Position numbers and translations under genes: made by a program. DNA of 64,000 nucleotides from Deinococcus alpinitundrae (GTDB lineage: Bacteria > Deinococcota > Deinococci > Deinococcales > Deinococcaceae), in assembly GCF_009982895.1 (NCBI RefSeq), contig NZ_WXZL01000016.1, positions 35,198-99,197 of the forward strand. Direction: 5' to 3'. Below the pieces are notes generated by a model that had not been told where the DNA came from, ran no database searches, and saw only the letters and a list, made by a program, of their open reading frames with translations. Positions 13,302-26,617 of the stretch are shown piece after piece; position 1 is the stretch's first letter, and every line of letters starts with the position of its first letter.

Positions 13302-14066
13302 ATGACCAAACTCAAGAAACCGCCGAATGCCTTGCAGCGCCTCTGGAAAGAGCTGCTCGAACCGATCGTGTTCGCCGTGGTGATTACCCAGTTTCTGGCC
13401 ACCCTGGTCGGCGTGGACGGCGTCAGTATGATGCCCAACCTGCGCCACCACGAGCGCGTCTTCGTGCCCAAATACGAGACCTGGCTGCATAAGGCGGGCC
13501 TCGGCAGCTTCAAGCGCGGCGACATTTTGATTTTCAAGCCCGCCGCCGCCGCCGAGACGCGCACCTTCTTCAATTTGTGGACCTACCGTCCCTTCCTGAT
13601 CAAGCGCTTGGTCGGGCTGCCCGGTGACAAGATCCGGATCAGCAAGGGCGTGGTGTTCGTCAACGATCTGGCCCTGAGTAACGACTACACCGCCTCGTAC
13701 TGGCAGGCGCAGGGCTGCTGGGACACCGACAGCTCGATTGCCAACCAGATTCAGTCGAACCTCAAGGGCATCGTGCCGGATGCCGCCGAACTGACGGTGC
13801 CTGCCGGGCAGTACTTCGTGATGGGCGACAACCGCACCGAGAACGGCTCGGAAGATTCGCGTCTGTTCGGCCCCATTCCGCTGCGCGACATCGCGGGCCG
13901 CGCCGCCGCCGTGATCTGGCCGATCATGCGCCAGGAAAACGCCAAGTACAACTGCGCCATTCAAAGTGCCAACCCCGCCGACTACGTGACCACCAGCGGC
14001 AAGAGCGTCCTGAACTGGCGGGTGCTGACGCGCCCCGAGACCTTTAACCAGACGTTTGGCAAGTGA
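13302..14066 (+). CDS. lepB: signal peptidase I
   Basis: Signal peptidase I is a membrane-bound S26 serine peptidase that removes signal peptides from exported proteins. One N-terminal transmembrane segment ([14 protein letters not shown], ~residues 26-39) is followed by the catalytic Ser in GVSMMPN, the catalytic Lys in [12 protein letters not shown], and the C-terminal box [13 protein letters not shown]. The start is ATG 13302, preceded by AGGAG. The insertion between the Ser and Lys boxes is somewhat long (aromatic- and Lys-rich), but all motifs are intact. Confidence 0.94.
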   Translation: MTKLKKPPNALQRLWKELLEPIVFAVVITQFLATLVGVDGVSMMPNLRHHERVFVPKYETWLHKAGLGSFKRGDILIFKPAAAAETRTFFNLWTYRPFLIKRLVGLPGDKIRISKGVVFVNDLALSNDYTASYWQAQGCWDTDSSIANQIQSNLKGIVPDAAELTVPAGQYFVMGDNRTENGSEDSRLFGPIPLRDIAGRAAAVIWPIMRQENAKYNCAIQSANPADYVTTSGKSVLNWRVLTRPETFNQTFGK

Positions 14067-14083
14067 GAATGAGCCCCAGTTGA

Positions 14084-14141
14084 GGCCGAGTCAGCCAAGC
14101 AGGTCGGGAGAACGTTCCCGGCCTGCTTGGCTGACTCGGCC
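14084..14141. terminator. very long hairpin between convergent lepB and the hydroxyacid oxidase gene
   Basis: Two perfectly complementary 20-base arms (14084-14103 and 14122-14141) enclose an 18-base centre that contains a further CGGGA/TCCCG pair, giving a near-continuous 58-base hairpin. It sits between two 3' ends and probably stops transcription in both directions, although no T tract follows. Confidence 0.7.
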
Positions 14142-14151
14142 CAGGTCCGCC

Positions 14152-15465
14152 CTAGCCCGGCAGCGACGCGGGCGCGAGGTGCTGCGGCCCCAGGTCGCGC
14201 GCCGCGCCGACGCCCAGCAAACCCAGCGTCAGGTCGAACTCGGCCAGCACGTTCTGAATGACCTCGCGCACGCCCGCCTCGCCGCCCAGGGCCAGCCCGT
14301 AGACGTAGGGGCGGCCCAGCAGCACCGCCCGCGCGCCCAGCGCCAGTGCCTTGGCGATGTCCGAGCCGGTGCGAACGCCGCTGTCGAGCAGCACCGGCAG
14401 TCCCGGCACGGCTGCCACCACCCCCGGCAGGGCGTCGAGTGAGGCCACCGCGCCGTCGAGCTGGCGTCCGCCGTGGTTGCTGACGATCAACCCGTTCGCG
14501 CCGCGCCGCATTGCCTCGCGGGCGTCGTCGGGGTGCAGGATGCCCTTGAGGATAATCGGCAGCTCGGTCCATTGGCGCAGGCGGCTGATGTCGTCCCAGC
14601 TCAGGTCGGGGCGGGTGTAGGTGGCGGTAAAGCGGGCAGCGGCGTTTTGCATCTCCCGGAAGCTGAGGCCAAAGCGCTTGCCCGCAGCCCGGAGCTGCGC
14701 GGCGGTTCGCAGCAGCGCCGGGGTGGCGGGTGGCGTGTCCTGGAGGGCCGGGAGCGGCTCACCCGACCGCGACCCACCTGATTGGGACTCCGCCAGCCGT
14801 GAGCGAAACACCGGGTCGGAGAGGTACTGCGCCAGCCCCTGTCCGCGCAGAAACGGCAGGCTGCCCAGATCGAGGTCGCGGGGCCGCCAGCCGAGCAGGG
14901 TGGTATCGAGGGTCAGTACCAGTGCCGCCGCGCCGCAGGCCTCGGCCCGCCGGATGAACGACCGCGTCACCTCGTCGTCGGTGCTCCAGTACAGCTGAAA
15001 CCAGCGCGCCGAGTCGCCCACCGCCGCCGCGCACTCCTCCATCGGCACCGACGCCTGCGAGCTGAAGACAAACGGCACATTCTCGGCGGCAGCGGCGCGG
15101 GCCACCGCCAGGTCCGCCTGCGGGTGCGCCGCTTCCAGCACCCCGATGGGAGCCAGCAGCAGCGGGGAGGCGAGGGTTTGCCAGGGCAGCGCCACGCTGA
15201 GGTCGCGCTCCGGCTGGCCCGACAGCATCCGGGGCACGAGCTGAAGGCGCTCGAAGGCCGCCAGATTGGCCCGCAGGGTGCGCTCGGCCCCGGATCCGCC
15301 CGCGATGTAGGCAAAGTCGGCAGCGGCCAGCTTGCGCCGGGCGGCGTCTTGCAACGCGGCGACCTGCACCGGTACGCCGGGTTTCTCGCCGCCCAGCCCA
15401 CGCAGATAAATCCCGGTCTGACGCGTTCTGCCGCGCCCTGCTCCCATCCCCGACTGCTTTGCCAC
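14152..15465 (-). CDS. FMN-dependent alpha-hydroxy-acid oxidase/dehydrogenase
   Basis: The family oxidises L-lactate, glycolate or related 2-hydroxyacids using FMN in a TIM barrel. The active-site signature [11 protein letters not shown] is present with its catalytic His, and ILKGIL carries the FMN-contacting Lys. The 437-residue length is nearer to lactate 2-monooxygenase-like members than to LldD. A GGAGG site precedes the GTG start. It follows glcE in the same direction, so it likely belongs to the glycolate operon. Confidence 0.87.
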   Translation of the reverse strand: MAKQSGMGAGRGRTRQTGIYLRGLGGEKPGVPVQVAALQDAARRKLAAADFAYIAGGSGAERTLRANLAAFERLQLVPRMLSGQPERDLSVALPWQTLASPLLLAPIGVLEAAHPQADLAVARAAAAENVPFVFSSQASVPMEECAAAVGDSARWFQLYWSTDDEVTRSFIRRAEACGAAALVLTLDTTLLGWRPRDLDLGSLPFLRGQGLAQYLSDPVFRSRLAESQSGGSRSGEPLPALQDTPPATPALLRTAAQLRAAGKRFGLSFREMQNAAARFTATYTRPDLSWDDISRLRQWTELPIILKGILHPDDAREAMRRGANGLIVSNHGGRQLDGAVASLDALPGVVAAVPGLPVLLDSGVRTGSDIAKALALGARAVLLGRPYVYGLALGGEAGVREVIQNVLAEFDLTLGLLGVGAARDLGPQHLAPASLPG

Positions 15466-15531
15466 GTTTCGCGCCTCCGCGTTTGAGTCGGCTTCAATCT
15501 ACCGCGCCCGCAAGCGCGGGAAGACTGCGCC

Positions 15532-18939
<3,408 letters not shown>

Positions 18940-19068
18940 CGGCGGGCGCGCTTCCTCATGCTGCTGAGCATGTCACACGGGCAGCGGCAAAAAAGTGCGG
19001 GAGAGATGGGCAGGCGCGCTACACCGCGCTGTCATCTGGACAACGCGGCGGGGCAGGGCGAGCAGCAC

Positions 19069-19563
19069 TCACCTCACGGGTTTGAGGGCCTTGACCAGTC
19101 CCAGGGTGGCCTCGCTGTACCCAGCCCGCTCATAGAGTTTGCGGGCGCGGGCATTGGTGGCAAACACATGCAACTGGATGTGTTTGAGGCCCTGCCGCCT
19201 GGCCCAGTGCTCGGCCTCGGTGAGCAGCAACTGGCCCAGGCCCAGGCCCTCGGCCCACTCGGCCAGCGCCAGATCGGCCAGGTAGGCGAACGGCGGACCG
19301 AACAGGGGCCGCTCGGTGTCGAGCCGCAAAAACCCGGCGCGGCGGTCCGGCTGCCCGGCTTCCTCCACCCAGGCGATCAGGAGGGCGCTGTCCTCCTGCG
19401 GCGCGGCCAGCGCAGCCATCAAGTGCTGCGCCGCGCCCGCCAGCACCGCGCCCTCATCCTGGCCCGGCGGCAGGCCGAACGCCACGAATCTCGGCAGGAG
19501 AGATTGCAAGAAGCCCAGATCGTCGCGGCCAGCGGGCCGCAGAATCAGGACACTGTCGGTCAT
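19069..19563 (-). CDS. GNAT family N-acetyltransferase
   Basis: This 164-residue protein has the GNAT fold, including the acetyl-CoA binding stretch GLGLGQLLLTEAE and the closing ARKLYERAGYSEA segment. The substrate is unknown. A TATCAT -10 box lies six bases before the ATG at 19563, so it is probably transcribed leaderless from its own promoter, about 40 bases downstream of the ABC transporter gene. Confidence 0.87.
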   Translation of the reverse strand: MTDSVLILRPAGRDDLGFLQSLLPRFVAFGLPPGQDEGAVLAGAAQHLMAALAAPQEDSALLIAWVEEAGQPDRRAGFLRLDTERPLFGPPFAYLADLALAEWAEGLGLGQLLLTEAEHWARRQGLKHIQLHVFATNARARKLYERAGYSEATLGLVKALKPVR

Positions 19564-19569
19564 GCAGGC

Positions 19570-19575
19570 ATGATA
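19570..19575 (-). promoter_or_regulatory. -10 box TATCAT of the GNAT gene
   Basis: TATCAT lies six bases before the ATG at 19563, within the 39-bp gap after the ABC transporter gene. Confidence 0.5.
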
Positions 19576-19602
19576 GCGGGGCTTCTTGTCAGGTGGGGCT
19601 GC

Positions 19603-21393
19603 TTACAGCCGCAGTCCCGTTGCCTGCAAGCGGGCGTAGACGCCGCCCAGTGCCATCAGTTCGGCGTGGGTGCCCTGCTCGCTCAGCCCGGCCTCGGTCA
19701 GCACGACGATGCGCCCAGCATTGCGCACGGTGGAGAGGCGGTGGGCGATGACCAGTGTGGTTCGCTGCCGGGCCAGGTTTTCCAGCGAGGCCTGCACCAG
19801 AGCTTCGGATTCGTTGTCCAGGGCGCTGGTGGCCTCGTCGAAAATCAGCACCGGCGGGTTTTTGAGAAAGACCCGCGCGATGCTCAGGCGCTGTTTTTGC
19901 CCGCCGGACAGCTTGACGCCGCGCTGCCCGATGTCGGTGTGGTAGCCGTGCGGCAGCGCCTCGATAAAGTCATGTGCTCCGGCCTGCCGCGCGGCCTCCA
20001 CGATCTCGGCCTCGCCCGCGTCCGGGCGTCCGTAACGGATATTGTCCAGCACCGTTCCAGCGAACAGGTACACGTCCTGCTGCACCACGCCGATCTGCCG
20101 TCGCAGAGAAGCCAGCGTCAGAGCGGTGATCGGTGTGCCGTCGAGCAGAATCCGGCCCCCGCTGACCTCATAAAAGCGCGGAATCAGGGCACAGAGCGTA
20201 CTCTTGCCCACCCCCGACGCGCCCACCAGCGCGACGTACTCGCCCGCCCGGATCCTCAGGTTGATGCCTTGCAGGGCGGGCGGCAGATCCGGGCCATACT
20301 GGAAAGTCACGTGCTGAAATTCGATCTCGCCGCGTACGCCCTGAAGCTCCAACGCCTGCGGCGCGTCCTGGATGCTGGGCACGACCGCCATCAGTTCCAG
20401 AAAGCGCTCGAAGCCCGTGACCCCTTCCTGAAGCAGCCGGGAGATGTTCACCAGCCGTGAGACGGGTTCGAGCAGCAGCCCCACGCACAGCAGGTAGGTC
20501 ACCAGTTCGTCGAGCCGCAGCGTTCCGCGCAGAATGGCGAGGCCGCCGAAGGCCAGCACGGCGATCAGCATCAGTTGTGAGAAGGCGGTCATGCCCTGGT
20601 AGAAGTACGCCTCGGCGCGGTACTCGGCCCGGCGGCTGTCCACGAAGCGGGCGTTCTCGGCCTCGAACCGGCGCTGCTCGGTGGCCTCACCGGTAAAGGA
20701 CTGCACCACGCGGATGCCTGCCAGGGTGTCTTCGGCCTGCGCATTCACGTCGGCGATTCTGGCCCGGCTTTGCATCAGGGCAGCGTTCATGCGGAGATTG
20801 AAGAAGACCGCATAGAGCGCCATCACTGGCAAGAAGGCGAACAGCAGCAGCGTCAGCTTGACATTGATGCTTGCCAGAATGACGAACACACCCACGAATT
20901 TCAGCAGCGCGATCAGCAGATCTTCGGGGCCGTGGTGCGCCAGTTCACCGATGTGGTACAGGTCGTTGGTGAGGCGGCTCATCAGGTGCCCGGTGCGCTG
21001 TGCGTCGTAAAAGCCGTAGGGCAACGCTTGCAGGTGCCGGAACAGATCACGCCGCATGTCGCCCTCCATGCGCGTGCCCATGATGTGGCCCTGGTAATCC
21101 ACGAAGGTGTTGCACACCAGATGCAGCGCCACCAGCCCCAGCATGAACAGGCCCACGCGGGTCAGGTCGCTCAGAGCCTGCGGGCCGACCTCGCCGAATT
21201 CAATTGGGTTCAGTCCAGCGCCGCCCAGTACCGTGCGGGTCACGTACCCGGCGCACAGCGGGAAGATCAACGTGATGCCCGCCACAACAAAGGCGCACAG
21301 CAGATCGAGCGTCAGAATGCGGCGGTAGGGGCGGTAGTACGAGGCGAAGAGTTTCAGCCGGGCCAGAACCGGCAGCGCGACTGGCCCGGTCAT
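19603..21393 (-). CDS. ABC transporter, fused permease and ATPase (type IV exporter half-transporter)
   Basis: A six-helix transmembrane domain (~residues 1-320) is fused to a nucleotide-binding domain with Walker A GASGVGKST, signature LSGGQKQRLSIAR, Walker B VLIFDEATSALD and switch AHRLST. Such half-transporters dimerise to export lipids, drugs or peptides; the substrate is unknown. I prefer ATG 21393 with an AGGG site over TTG 21411. No partner half-transporter is adjacent, so it is likely a homodimer. Confidence 0.93.
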   Translation of the reverse strand: MTGPVALPVLARLKLFASYYRPYRRILTLDLLCAFVVAGITLIFPLCAGYVTRTVLGGAGLNPIEFGEVGPQALSDLTRVGLFMLGLVALHLVCNTFVDYQGHIMGTRMEGDMRRDLFRHLQALPYGFYDAQRTGHLMSRLTNDLYHIGELAHHGPEDLLIALLKFVGVFVILASINVKLTLLLFAFLPVMALYAVFFNLRMNAALMQSRARIADVNAQAEDTLAGIRVVQSFTGEATEQRRFEAENARFVDSRRAEYRAEAYFYQGMTAFSQLMLIAVLAFGGLAILRGTLRLDELVTYLLCVGLLLEPVSRLVNISRLLQEGVTGFERFLELMAVVPSIQDAPQALELQGVRGEIEFQHVTFQYGPDLPPALQGINLRIRAGEYVALVGASGVGKSTLCALIPRFYEVSGGRILLDGTPITALTLASLRRQIGVVQQDVYLFAGTVLDNIRYGRPDAGEAEIVEAARQAGAHDFIEALPHGYHTDIGQRGVKLSGGQKQRLSIARVFLKNPPVLIFDEATSALDNESEALVQASLENLARQRTTLVIAHRLSTVRNAGRIVVLTEAGLSEQGTHAELMALGGVYARLQATGLRL

Positions 21394-21937
21394 CGGCACG
21401 CCCTGAGGCAAACAGGGGCGGCGGGGAGTTGAACTGAGACTAAGTCAGGGGTGGGATTCCACCCGTGCAGCAAGGAGAATTTGGCAATAGGCATGAAGAG
21501 CAACGTCCTCCGGGGAAAGCGGCAATCTGATTCGGGGCAGGCGCTGCGTGGGTTTTCATGGTTGGTCTCCTGAGTGCGGTTCTGGCGTCAGCATAGGCAG
21601 AGGCCGGGGCGCGGGGCATGGGCCAATCGGCTTAGGGCGAATGCCGGAAGCTGTTGTGTGTCGGCACTCGTCTGTGGCGGTGCCGATTTCAGGAACGCCG
21701 GGGAGGCTGCGGCGCGTCTGGTCGAAGCGCTGGACCTGTTCCCACGTCGCCGCCGGGTGCCGCCCCCGTTCAGCCCGTAGACGGTCACTTTCATTCGTTC
21801 GGCCTGCCGCGCCCCAGTGCCTCCCGCCTCAGCGAAGTGGCGGAGGCGAAGGGGAGCGGATCATTTTCTCAAGCAGTTGATGAAAATTGTAAACAGACCG
21901 CGCTCTTTGCCGGGAGGGCGCTGCTACACTCGCTGCC
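21394..21937. other. long intergenic stretch without a confident gene
   Basis: About 540 bases separate the ABC transporter and acyltransferase 5' ends. A small hairpin (GGGTGG/CCACCC) is at 21449-21464. The plus strand from ~21640 to 21780 reads as a codon-biased open frame (SALVCGGADFRNAGEAAARL) that resembles coding DNA but has no credible start, so it may be a gene remnant. The last ~90 bases are more AT-rich and hold the acyltransferase promoter. Confidence 0.4.
21925..21930 (+). promoter_or_regulatory. -10 box TACACT of the acyltransferase gene
   Basis: TACACT lies seven bases before the ATG at 21938, and there is no ribosome-binding site between them. Confidence 0.55.
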
Positions 21938-22858
21938 ATGACCTGGCTCAAACCACTCGCCACGCCCGACGCCGCCGAGCACGCCTACACGGCCTACTTC
22001 GCCGATCTGGAGGCCAGGCTTAGCGACCCGGCGACCAACCGCCCGGAACTGGTGCGTGAGTTGCTCTCAGAGCTGGTCTACGGGCGCAGTTACGCGACCC
22101 TGCAAGCCGACGCGCCGCTCTTGGCCCTCAACCTCGATTCGCGCAACGTGACCTTCGAGGCCGAGTACTACATGGCCACCGACGACGCCGCGTTTCAGCG
22201 GGTCAAGCCGCTGCTGTGGCTGTGGAAGAATGTGGACCTGACCCCGCTGGGCCACAATCCGCTGTTCGGCATTCCGCTGCGGCAGGTGCTGGCAGGGCAC
22301 ATCTTCAAACGGGTGGGCCGTAACTTCAAGTGCTGGCAGAACGTGGAATTCTCGGTGGGCTACAACATGGAAGTCGGCGACGACGTGGTGGTTCACCGCA
22401 ACGTGTTACTGGATGATATTGGCGGCATTGAGCTTCACGACAGTGCGTCGGTGAGCGATTACGTCAACATCTACAGCCACACCCACTCGGTGCTCGACGG
22501 CCCCGATGTGACCCTGCGCAAAACCGTGATTGGGCGCGGCGCACGCCTGACCTACCACTCCACCATCCTGGCCGGAAGCGTGGTCAGCGACGACGCCATG
22601 CTGGCCACCCACGCCCTGCTGCGCGGCAACATTGAGCCGCACGGCATCGCCATGGGCCTGCCTGCCCGCACCACCCGGCTTAAGGTCCGGGATTCGGGAC
22701 CGGTGGAGGGCATCGACTCGCGTACCCATGAGGCGCAGCCGCCGCGCAAGGCCAACCCGCAGTTTCCCGAGCCGACCCCCAACCAGACCCGGCGGGTGGA
22801 CGAAGCAGCCGAACCGGTAATGGCGCGTATGGGCTTCGTGGCCGGCAGCAAGCGGTAG
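21938..22858 (+). CDS. hexapeptide-repeat (left-handed beta-helix) acyltransferase
   Basis: The central region carries hexapeptide-type repeats (GDDVVVHRNVLLDDIGGIEL, then SVSDYVNIYSH) with a THS motif supplying a likely catalytic His, as in maltose/galactoside O-acetyltransferases. The N-terminal ~120 residues form a helical pre-domain and the C-terminal ~60 residues are Pro-rich and basic. The acceptor is unknown; sugars of the envelope are plausible. It is leaderless from a TACACT box seven bases before ATG. Confidence 0.82.
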   Translation: MTWLKPLATPDAAEHAYTAYFADLEARLSDPATNRPELVRELLSELVYGRSYATLQADAPLLALNLDSRNVTFEAEYYMATDDAAFQRVKPLLWLWKNVDLTPLGHNPLFGIPLRQVLAGHIFKRVGRNFKCWQNVEFSVGYNMEVGDDVVVHRNVLLDDIGGIELHDSASVSDYVNIYSHTHSVLDGPDVTLRKTVIGRGARLTYHSTILAGSVVSDDAMLATHALLRGNIEPHGIAMGLPARTTRLKVRDSGPVEGIDSRTHEAQPPRKANPQFPEPTPNQTRRVDEAAEPVMARMGFVAGSKR

Positions 22859-22875
22859 AGGGAGGCGACCGCCCC

Positions 22876-23145
22876 CTACTTGAGCAGTTGCCGCCCGAGC
22901 AACACCAGACCCACGCCCAGCAGTGCCAGCAGGGCCGCCATGCTCAGGCGGCGGTCGCTGCGCCAGTTGCCGATGACCACCGCCAGGGCAGCCAGCACCG
23001 GCACCAGCATCAACCAGTAGACCGCCCAGTGGGCGAAGGCGGGCCAGATCACTCCGACGACCAGCAGGGCCAGGCCCACGCCGAAGCCCGCTGGAAAGAG
23101 CCAATCCGGCAGCCCGGCCTGTTCGCTTTTCTTCTCGTTCGTCAC
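22876..23145 (-). CDS. small membrane protein of unknown function
   Basis: This 89-residue protein has a charged N-terminus and about three hydrophobic helices ([37 protein letters not shown] and [15 protein letters not shown]). No family is recognised. It starts with GTG about 31 bases after the TSUP permease gene in the same direction, so the two are probably co-transcribed and possibly functionally linked. Confidence 0.7.
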   Translation of the reverse strand: MTNEKKSEQAGLPDWLFPAGFGVGLALLVVGVIWPAFAHWAVYWLMLVPVLAALAVVIGNWRSDRRLSMAALLALLGVGLVLLGRQLLK

Positions 23146-23176
23146 TGCGCTTCACCACCCTTCAGGCCTGCCGACT

Positions 23177-23938
23177 TCATGCCCAGTACTTCCACAGCAT
23201 CTGCCCGGCGGTAAAGATCAGCAGCAAGCTGAAGGCCAGCTTCAGATTCTGGGCACTGATGCGGGTTGCCAGCCCGGTGCCCGCCCGCGCGCCGATGAGA
23301 ATGCCCGCCGCTACCGCCGCCGCCAGGTGAAAGTCGAGGAAGCCCCCGGCGCTGTAGATCAGGGCGTTGGCCACCGCCGTCAGGCCCATGATGAAGGTGC
23401 TGGTGGCAATCGCTTCCCGAATGGGAATGCCCGCCAGCAAATTCATGACCGGCACCTGCACCGTGCCGCCGCCGATGCCGAGCAGTCCGCTCATGATGCC
23501 CGCGAATCCCATGGCGGGCGGCACCAGCTTGCTCGGCTCGCGCTCCTGCTCGACGCGCTTCAGGCCGCGCAGCAGGTTGTAGGCGCTGTAGAGCAGCAGG
23601 GCGGCAAACACGGTCGCCACCGCCCTGGCCGGAAGAATCAGGCCCAGGTAGCTGCCCGCCGCGCCGCCGATGATGGTGTAGGGCGAGAGCAGGTAGCCGG
23701 TGCGGGCGCGGATCAGCCCTTTTTGCAAATAGCCCGCCGTGCCCGCCACCCCCACCGCCAGCACCCCGATCTGGCTGATCGCGACGGCCTGGGTAATGCT
23801 GATGTTGTTTCCGAACAGCGGCAACACGTATTGCAGGGCGGGCACCACCACCACCCCGCCGCCCAAGCCCAGAATCGCGCCCAGCACCCCTGCGAAGAGG
23901 CCGATCAGCACAACCGCCAGAATCAAGTGGTGCTCCAA
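23177..23938 (-). CDS. TSUP family (TauE/SafE) membrane permease
   Basis: The 253-residue protein has about eight hydrophobic helices with the family repeat motif, [16 protein letters not shown] near the N-terminus and [16 protein letters not shown] in the middle. TSUP members move sulfite, sulfoacetate or related anions. The start is uncertain: TTG 23938 is listed, while TTG 23926 has a GGAG site six bases upstream. It lies 25 bases after the S41 protease gene and is probably in the same operon. Confidence 0.86.
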   Translation of the reverse strand: MEHHLILAVVLIGLFAGVLGAILGLGGGVVVVPALQYVLPLFGNNISITQAVAISQIGVLAVGVAGTAGYLQKGLIRARTGYLLSPYTIIGGAAGSYLGLILPARAVATVFAALLLYSAYNLLRGLKRVEQEREPSKLVPPAMGFAGIMSGLLGIGGGTVQVPVMNLLAGIPIREAIATSTFIMGLTAVANALIYSAGGFLDFHLAAAVAAGILIGARAGTGLATRISAQNLKLAFSLLLIFTAGQMLWKYWA

Positions 23939-23963
23939 TCAGGGCGGCTGGTCCGGGTTAGGC

Positions 23964-25229
23964 TCACTTGGCCGGGTCCATCACAGCCCCGATTCCCAGC
24001 GCCTTGAAAGCAGCGTCCAGGGTGGTGTCGTCGCCGTTCTTGATCAGCGCCTGAAGGTCGGTGGGGGCGCTCACGTCCGGCGTGATGTGGTCGGGCAGCG
24101 CTGCGCCACTCTCGTCAAAGGCCCGCAGCATGGTGAGGCTCAGCAGCCCGTGGTCGGGCAGCGGAAAGAAGTTCACGCCACTGTTGCCCACCCCCTTGGT
24201 CGCTGTACCGATCACCTTGACGCCGGTTTTCTGGGCGAAGAAGCTGAAGACCTCGGCACACGAGGCGGTGTTCTCGCCCACCAGAATCGCCGCTGGGCCG
24301 TTCCAGATATGAGCGGTGCGGTCGATGCGCGCACTCAGGGCCGGGGCCTGCTCGCCGTTGAGACCGCCGAAACTCCAGCCGCCGCTGCGGAAGCGGGCCT
24401 GATACACCACCGGCTTGAAGATGCTGGCGGCCGCCACGCACTGATCGAGCCGTCCGCCGCCGTTGTAGCGCAAATCGATGATCAGGTCGTGGGCACCCGC
24501 CGCTTGGGCCGCCTTGACTTTCTCCAGAAACAGCGGCGCGCTGTCGCCCGACAGGAAGGTCGGGAAGTTGATCAGTGCCACGCCCGGTGACGGATAACTC
24601 AGGCTCGGCTCATCGCGGGCCTTCATCTCGGTGGGGGTGACGCTCAGGGTCAGAGAAGCGGTGCCAGGCCGCTCGACGACCAGGGCCAAGGGCCCGGCGG
24701 CGCGTTCCAGGCGCACGAAGGCCAGCGAGTCCACCACCTGATCCTTGCCCGCGACCTCGCCGTTGACCGACGTGATCAGATCGTAGAGCTTGACCCCGGC
24801 CTGCTCAGCGGGGCTGCCCGGCTGCACGCCCACCACCAAGAGGCCCTGGGGCTGTTTGATAACCCTGGCTCCGGTGCGCGGCACACTCAGATCATTCTGG
24901 ACTTCCATCAGGCGCTGGGCGGTTTCGGCGTCACGGACGCTGGTGTGGTCGTCGTGAAAGTGATCGAACATCTCGGTCAGCACCGCCCGGCCCGTCTCGA
25001 AACTGCACGCCTCGCCCTCGGGCGCGCAGAGCGTCTGCAACTCGGCGGCGTACTGACTGACCAGAGCGCTGCGGTCCTCGTCCGACCAGCCGTAGTACTC
25101 GCTCTGAAACAGCTCGCTCGCCCGGCCAAACAGCTCGCTGGCGGGACTGGCCTCGGCACAGGTCAGCAGTGCGCCGCACAGGACCAGTGCGCCCAGCGCC
25201 GCCCGACCCGTTTGATTGAACTTGATCAC
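23964..25229 (-). CDS. S41 family C-terminal processing-type peptidase, exported
   Basis: A signal peptide (ALGALVLCGALLTCAEA) is followed by a helical region, a PDZ-like domain (VVGVQPGSPAEQAGVKLYDLI) and the S41 catalytic domain with LIIDLRYNGGG, the Ser in NTASCAEVF and the Lys in TKGVGNSG. These enzymes degrade or trim envelope proteins. I start it at GTG 25229, since a TAGGCT -10 box lies five bases upstream and the signal peptide follows directly; earlier in-frame starts would add non-coding sequence. Confidence 0.88.
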   Translation of the reverse strand: MIKFNQTGRAALGALVLCGALLTCAEASPASELFGRASELFQSEYYGWSDEDRSALVSQYAAELQTLCAPEGEACSFETGRAVLTEMFDHFHDDHTSVRDAETAQRLMEVQNDLSVPRTGARVIKQPQGLLVVGVQPGSPAEQAGVKLYDLITSVNGEVAGKDQVVDSLAFVRLERAAGPLALVVERPGTASLTLSVTPTEMKARDEPSLSYPSPGVALINFPTFLSGDSAPLFLEKVKAAQAAGAHDLIIDLRYNGGGRLDQCVAAASIFKPVVYQARFRSGGWSFGGLNGEQAPALSARIDRTAHIWNGPAAILVGENTASCAEVFSFFAQKTGVKVIGTATKGVGNSGVNFFPLPDHGLLSLTMLRAFDESGAALPDHITPDVSAPTDLQALIKNGDDTTLDAAFKALGIGAVMDPAK

Positions 25230-25234
25230 GCCCC

Positions 25235-25240
25235 AGCCTA
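25235..25240 (-). promoter_or_regulatory. -10 box TAGGCT of the S41 peptidase gene
   Basis: TAGGCT lies five bases before GTG 25229, which supports that start over upstream codons. Confidence 0.5.
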
Positions 25241-25291
25241 GCGCGCCGGGCACAGGCGCGAGTGTGATGACCGTAGCTTGCGTGCAGGCGA

Positions 25292-26617
25292 CTACTCCAC
25301 CCGCAGGTAAATGGCCTTGAGGTACTCGGCCTCCGCAAAAGTGGCGTGGTGGTCGGGGGCGTGGCGGGTGGTGCGCAGCTCCTTCCAGGCCCGGCCACTG
25401 CGCCGCGCCACGGTGCGCACCGCCTCGAAGAATTCCTCGGCGCTGACGTGTGATGAGCACGACGCCGACATCAGCACGCCGCCGGGCCGCAGCCGGTCAA
25501 TGGCCTGCTCGCTGAGGCGGCTGTAGGCGCGGATGGCCCCCTCGCGCTCGATTTCGCGCCGGGCCAGCGAGGGCGGGTCGAGCACGATCAGATCGAACGG
25601 CTCGCTCGCGCTGGTGTCGGCGGCTCCTGGCTTTGGCGATCCGGTCTCGCCCAGCCAGGCGAACACGTCGGCCTGCACCGGGCGGTGAAAGCAGCGCGCC
25701 ACGCCGGGCAAGTCGCGGTTGAGCGCGAAGTTGCGCTCGCTGCTCTCCAGGGCGTGGCGGCTGATGTCCACGCTGACCACCTCCGCCGTGCCCGCCCGCG
25801 CCGAGGCCAGCGAGAAGCCGCCGGAAAAGGAAAAGGCGTTGAGCACCCGCCGGCCGTCGCCCTGCTGCACCAGTTTCTCGACCATGCTGCCCACGATCCG
25901 GCGGTTCTCGCGCTGATCGAGGAAGAATCCGGTTTTCTGGCCGCGCACGACGTCGGCCTCGAACTTCAGGCCGTACTCCTGAAAGATGACCGGGCCGCTG
26001 ATGGCCTCGCCCAGCAGCACCTGGCCGTCGCTGAAATTCTGCTCGGCGGCCTGGGCCTGCATGTTGCGGCTCAGGCGCAGCACCACCCGCAGATCGGGCC
26101 ACCCGCCGCGCGCCTCGGCAGGCTCGCCCTCCAGCGCCGCAGCCGTGCCGAAACGCTCTTGCAGCAGGTTCAGCAGCAGCTCCAGTTGCGGCAGCCAGGC
26201 CGCCGTATACAGCTTCATGACCAGCGTGTGGGCGTAGCGGTCGAGGACCAGTCCCGGCCAGCCGTCACTCTCACCGTTGATCAGGCGGTAGCCGTCGGTG
26301 CCCTCCCCGAAGAGGGCGGCCCGGCGCTGCACCGCGCTTTCCAGGTGGCGCTTCCACCACAGCCGGTCGAGATTGAGCGGCGACCCGGCATGCAGCACCC
26401 GCACCCGCAGCGGCGATGTGGGGTCATACAGGCCCACTGCCAGGAAGCGGTCCTGCCGGTCATAGATGATGGCCAGCTCACCGCTGTCGCCCTCGCGGTT
26501 TTGCTCGCGCACGCTGCTTTCATACACCCAGGGATGCCCGCGCCGGATGTGCCCCTCGGCGGCGGCGGTGAGGCGCAATCGCAGGCGCGGGCGCTTGGCG
26601 GGGCCAGCCTCGGTCAT
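25292..26617 (-). CDS. class I SAM-dependent rRNA methyltransferase with PUA domain (RlmI/RlmK-like)
   Basis: An N-terminal PUA-like domain ([13 protein letters not shown] at residues ~24-36) precedes a Rossmann methyltransferase domain with [11 protein letters not shown], the SAM loop [14 protein letters not shown] and the catalytic-region motif [11 protein letters not shown]. This is the architecture of RlmI, which makes m5C in 23S rRNA. The product has 441 residues. The ATG at 26617 overlaps the stop of the upstream FAH gene (ATGA). Reading further upstream would run through that gene in the wrong frame. Confidence 0.9.
   Translation of the reverse strand: MTEAGPAKRPRLRLRLTAAAEGHIRRGHPWVYESSVREQNREGDSGELAIIYDRQDRFLAVGLYDPTSPLRVRVLHAGSPLNLDRLWWKRHLESAVQRRAALFGEGTDGYRLINGESDGWPGLVLDRYAHTLVMKLYTAAWLPQLELLLNLLQERFGTAAALEGEPAEARGGWPDLRVVLRLSRNMQAQAAEQNFSDGQVLLGEAISGPVIFQEYGLKFEADVVRGQKTGFFLDQRENRRIVGSMVEKLVQQGDGRRVLNAFSFSGGFSLASARAGTAEVVSVDISRHALESSERNFALNRDLPGVARCFHRPVQADVFAWLGETGSPKPGAADTSASEPFDLIVLDPPSLARREIEREGAIRAYSRLSEQAIDRLRPGGVLMSASCSSHVSAEEFFEAVRTVARRSGRAWKELRTTRHAPDHHATFAEAEYLKAIYLRVE

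Noticed and set aside
21493..21573. 26-codon ORF after AAGGAG in the long gap
   Set aside because: Spacing from the ribosome-binding site is too long, there is no conservation evidence, and the codons look random.
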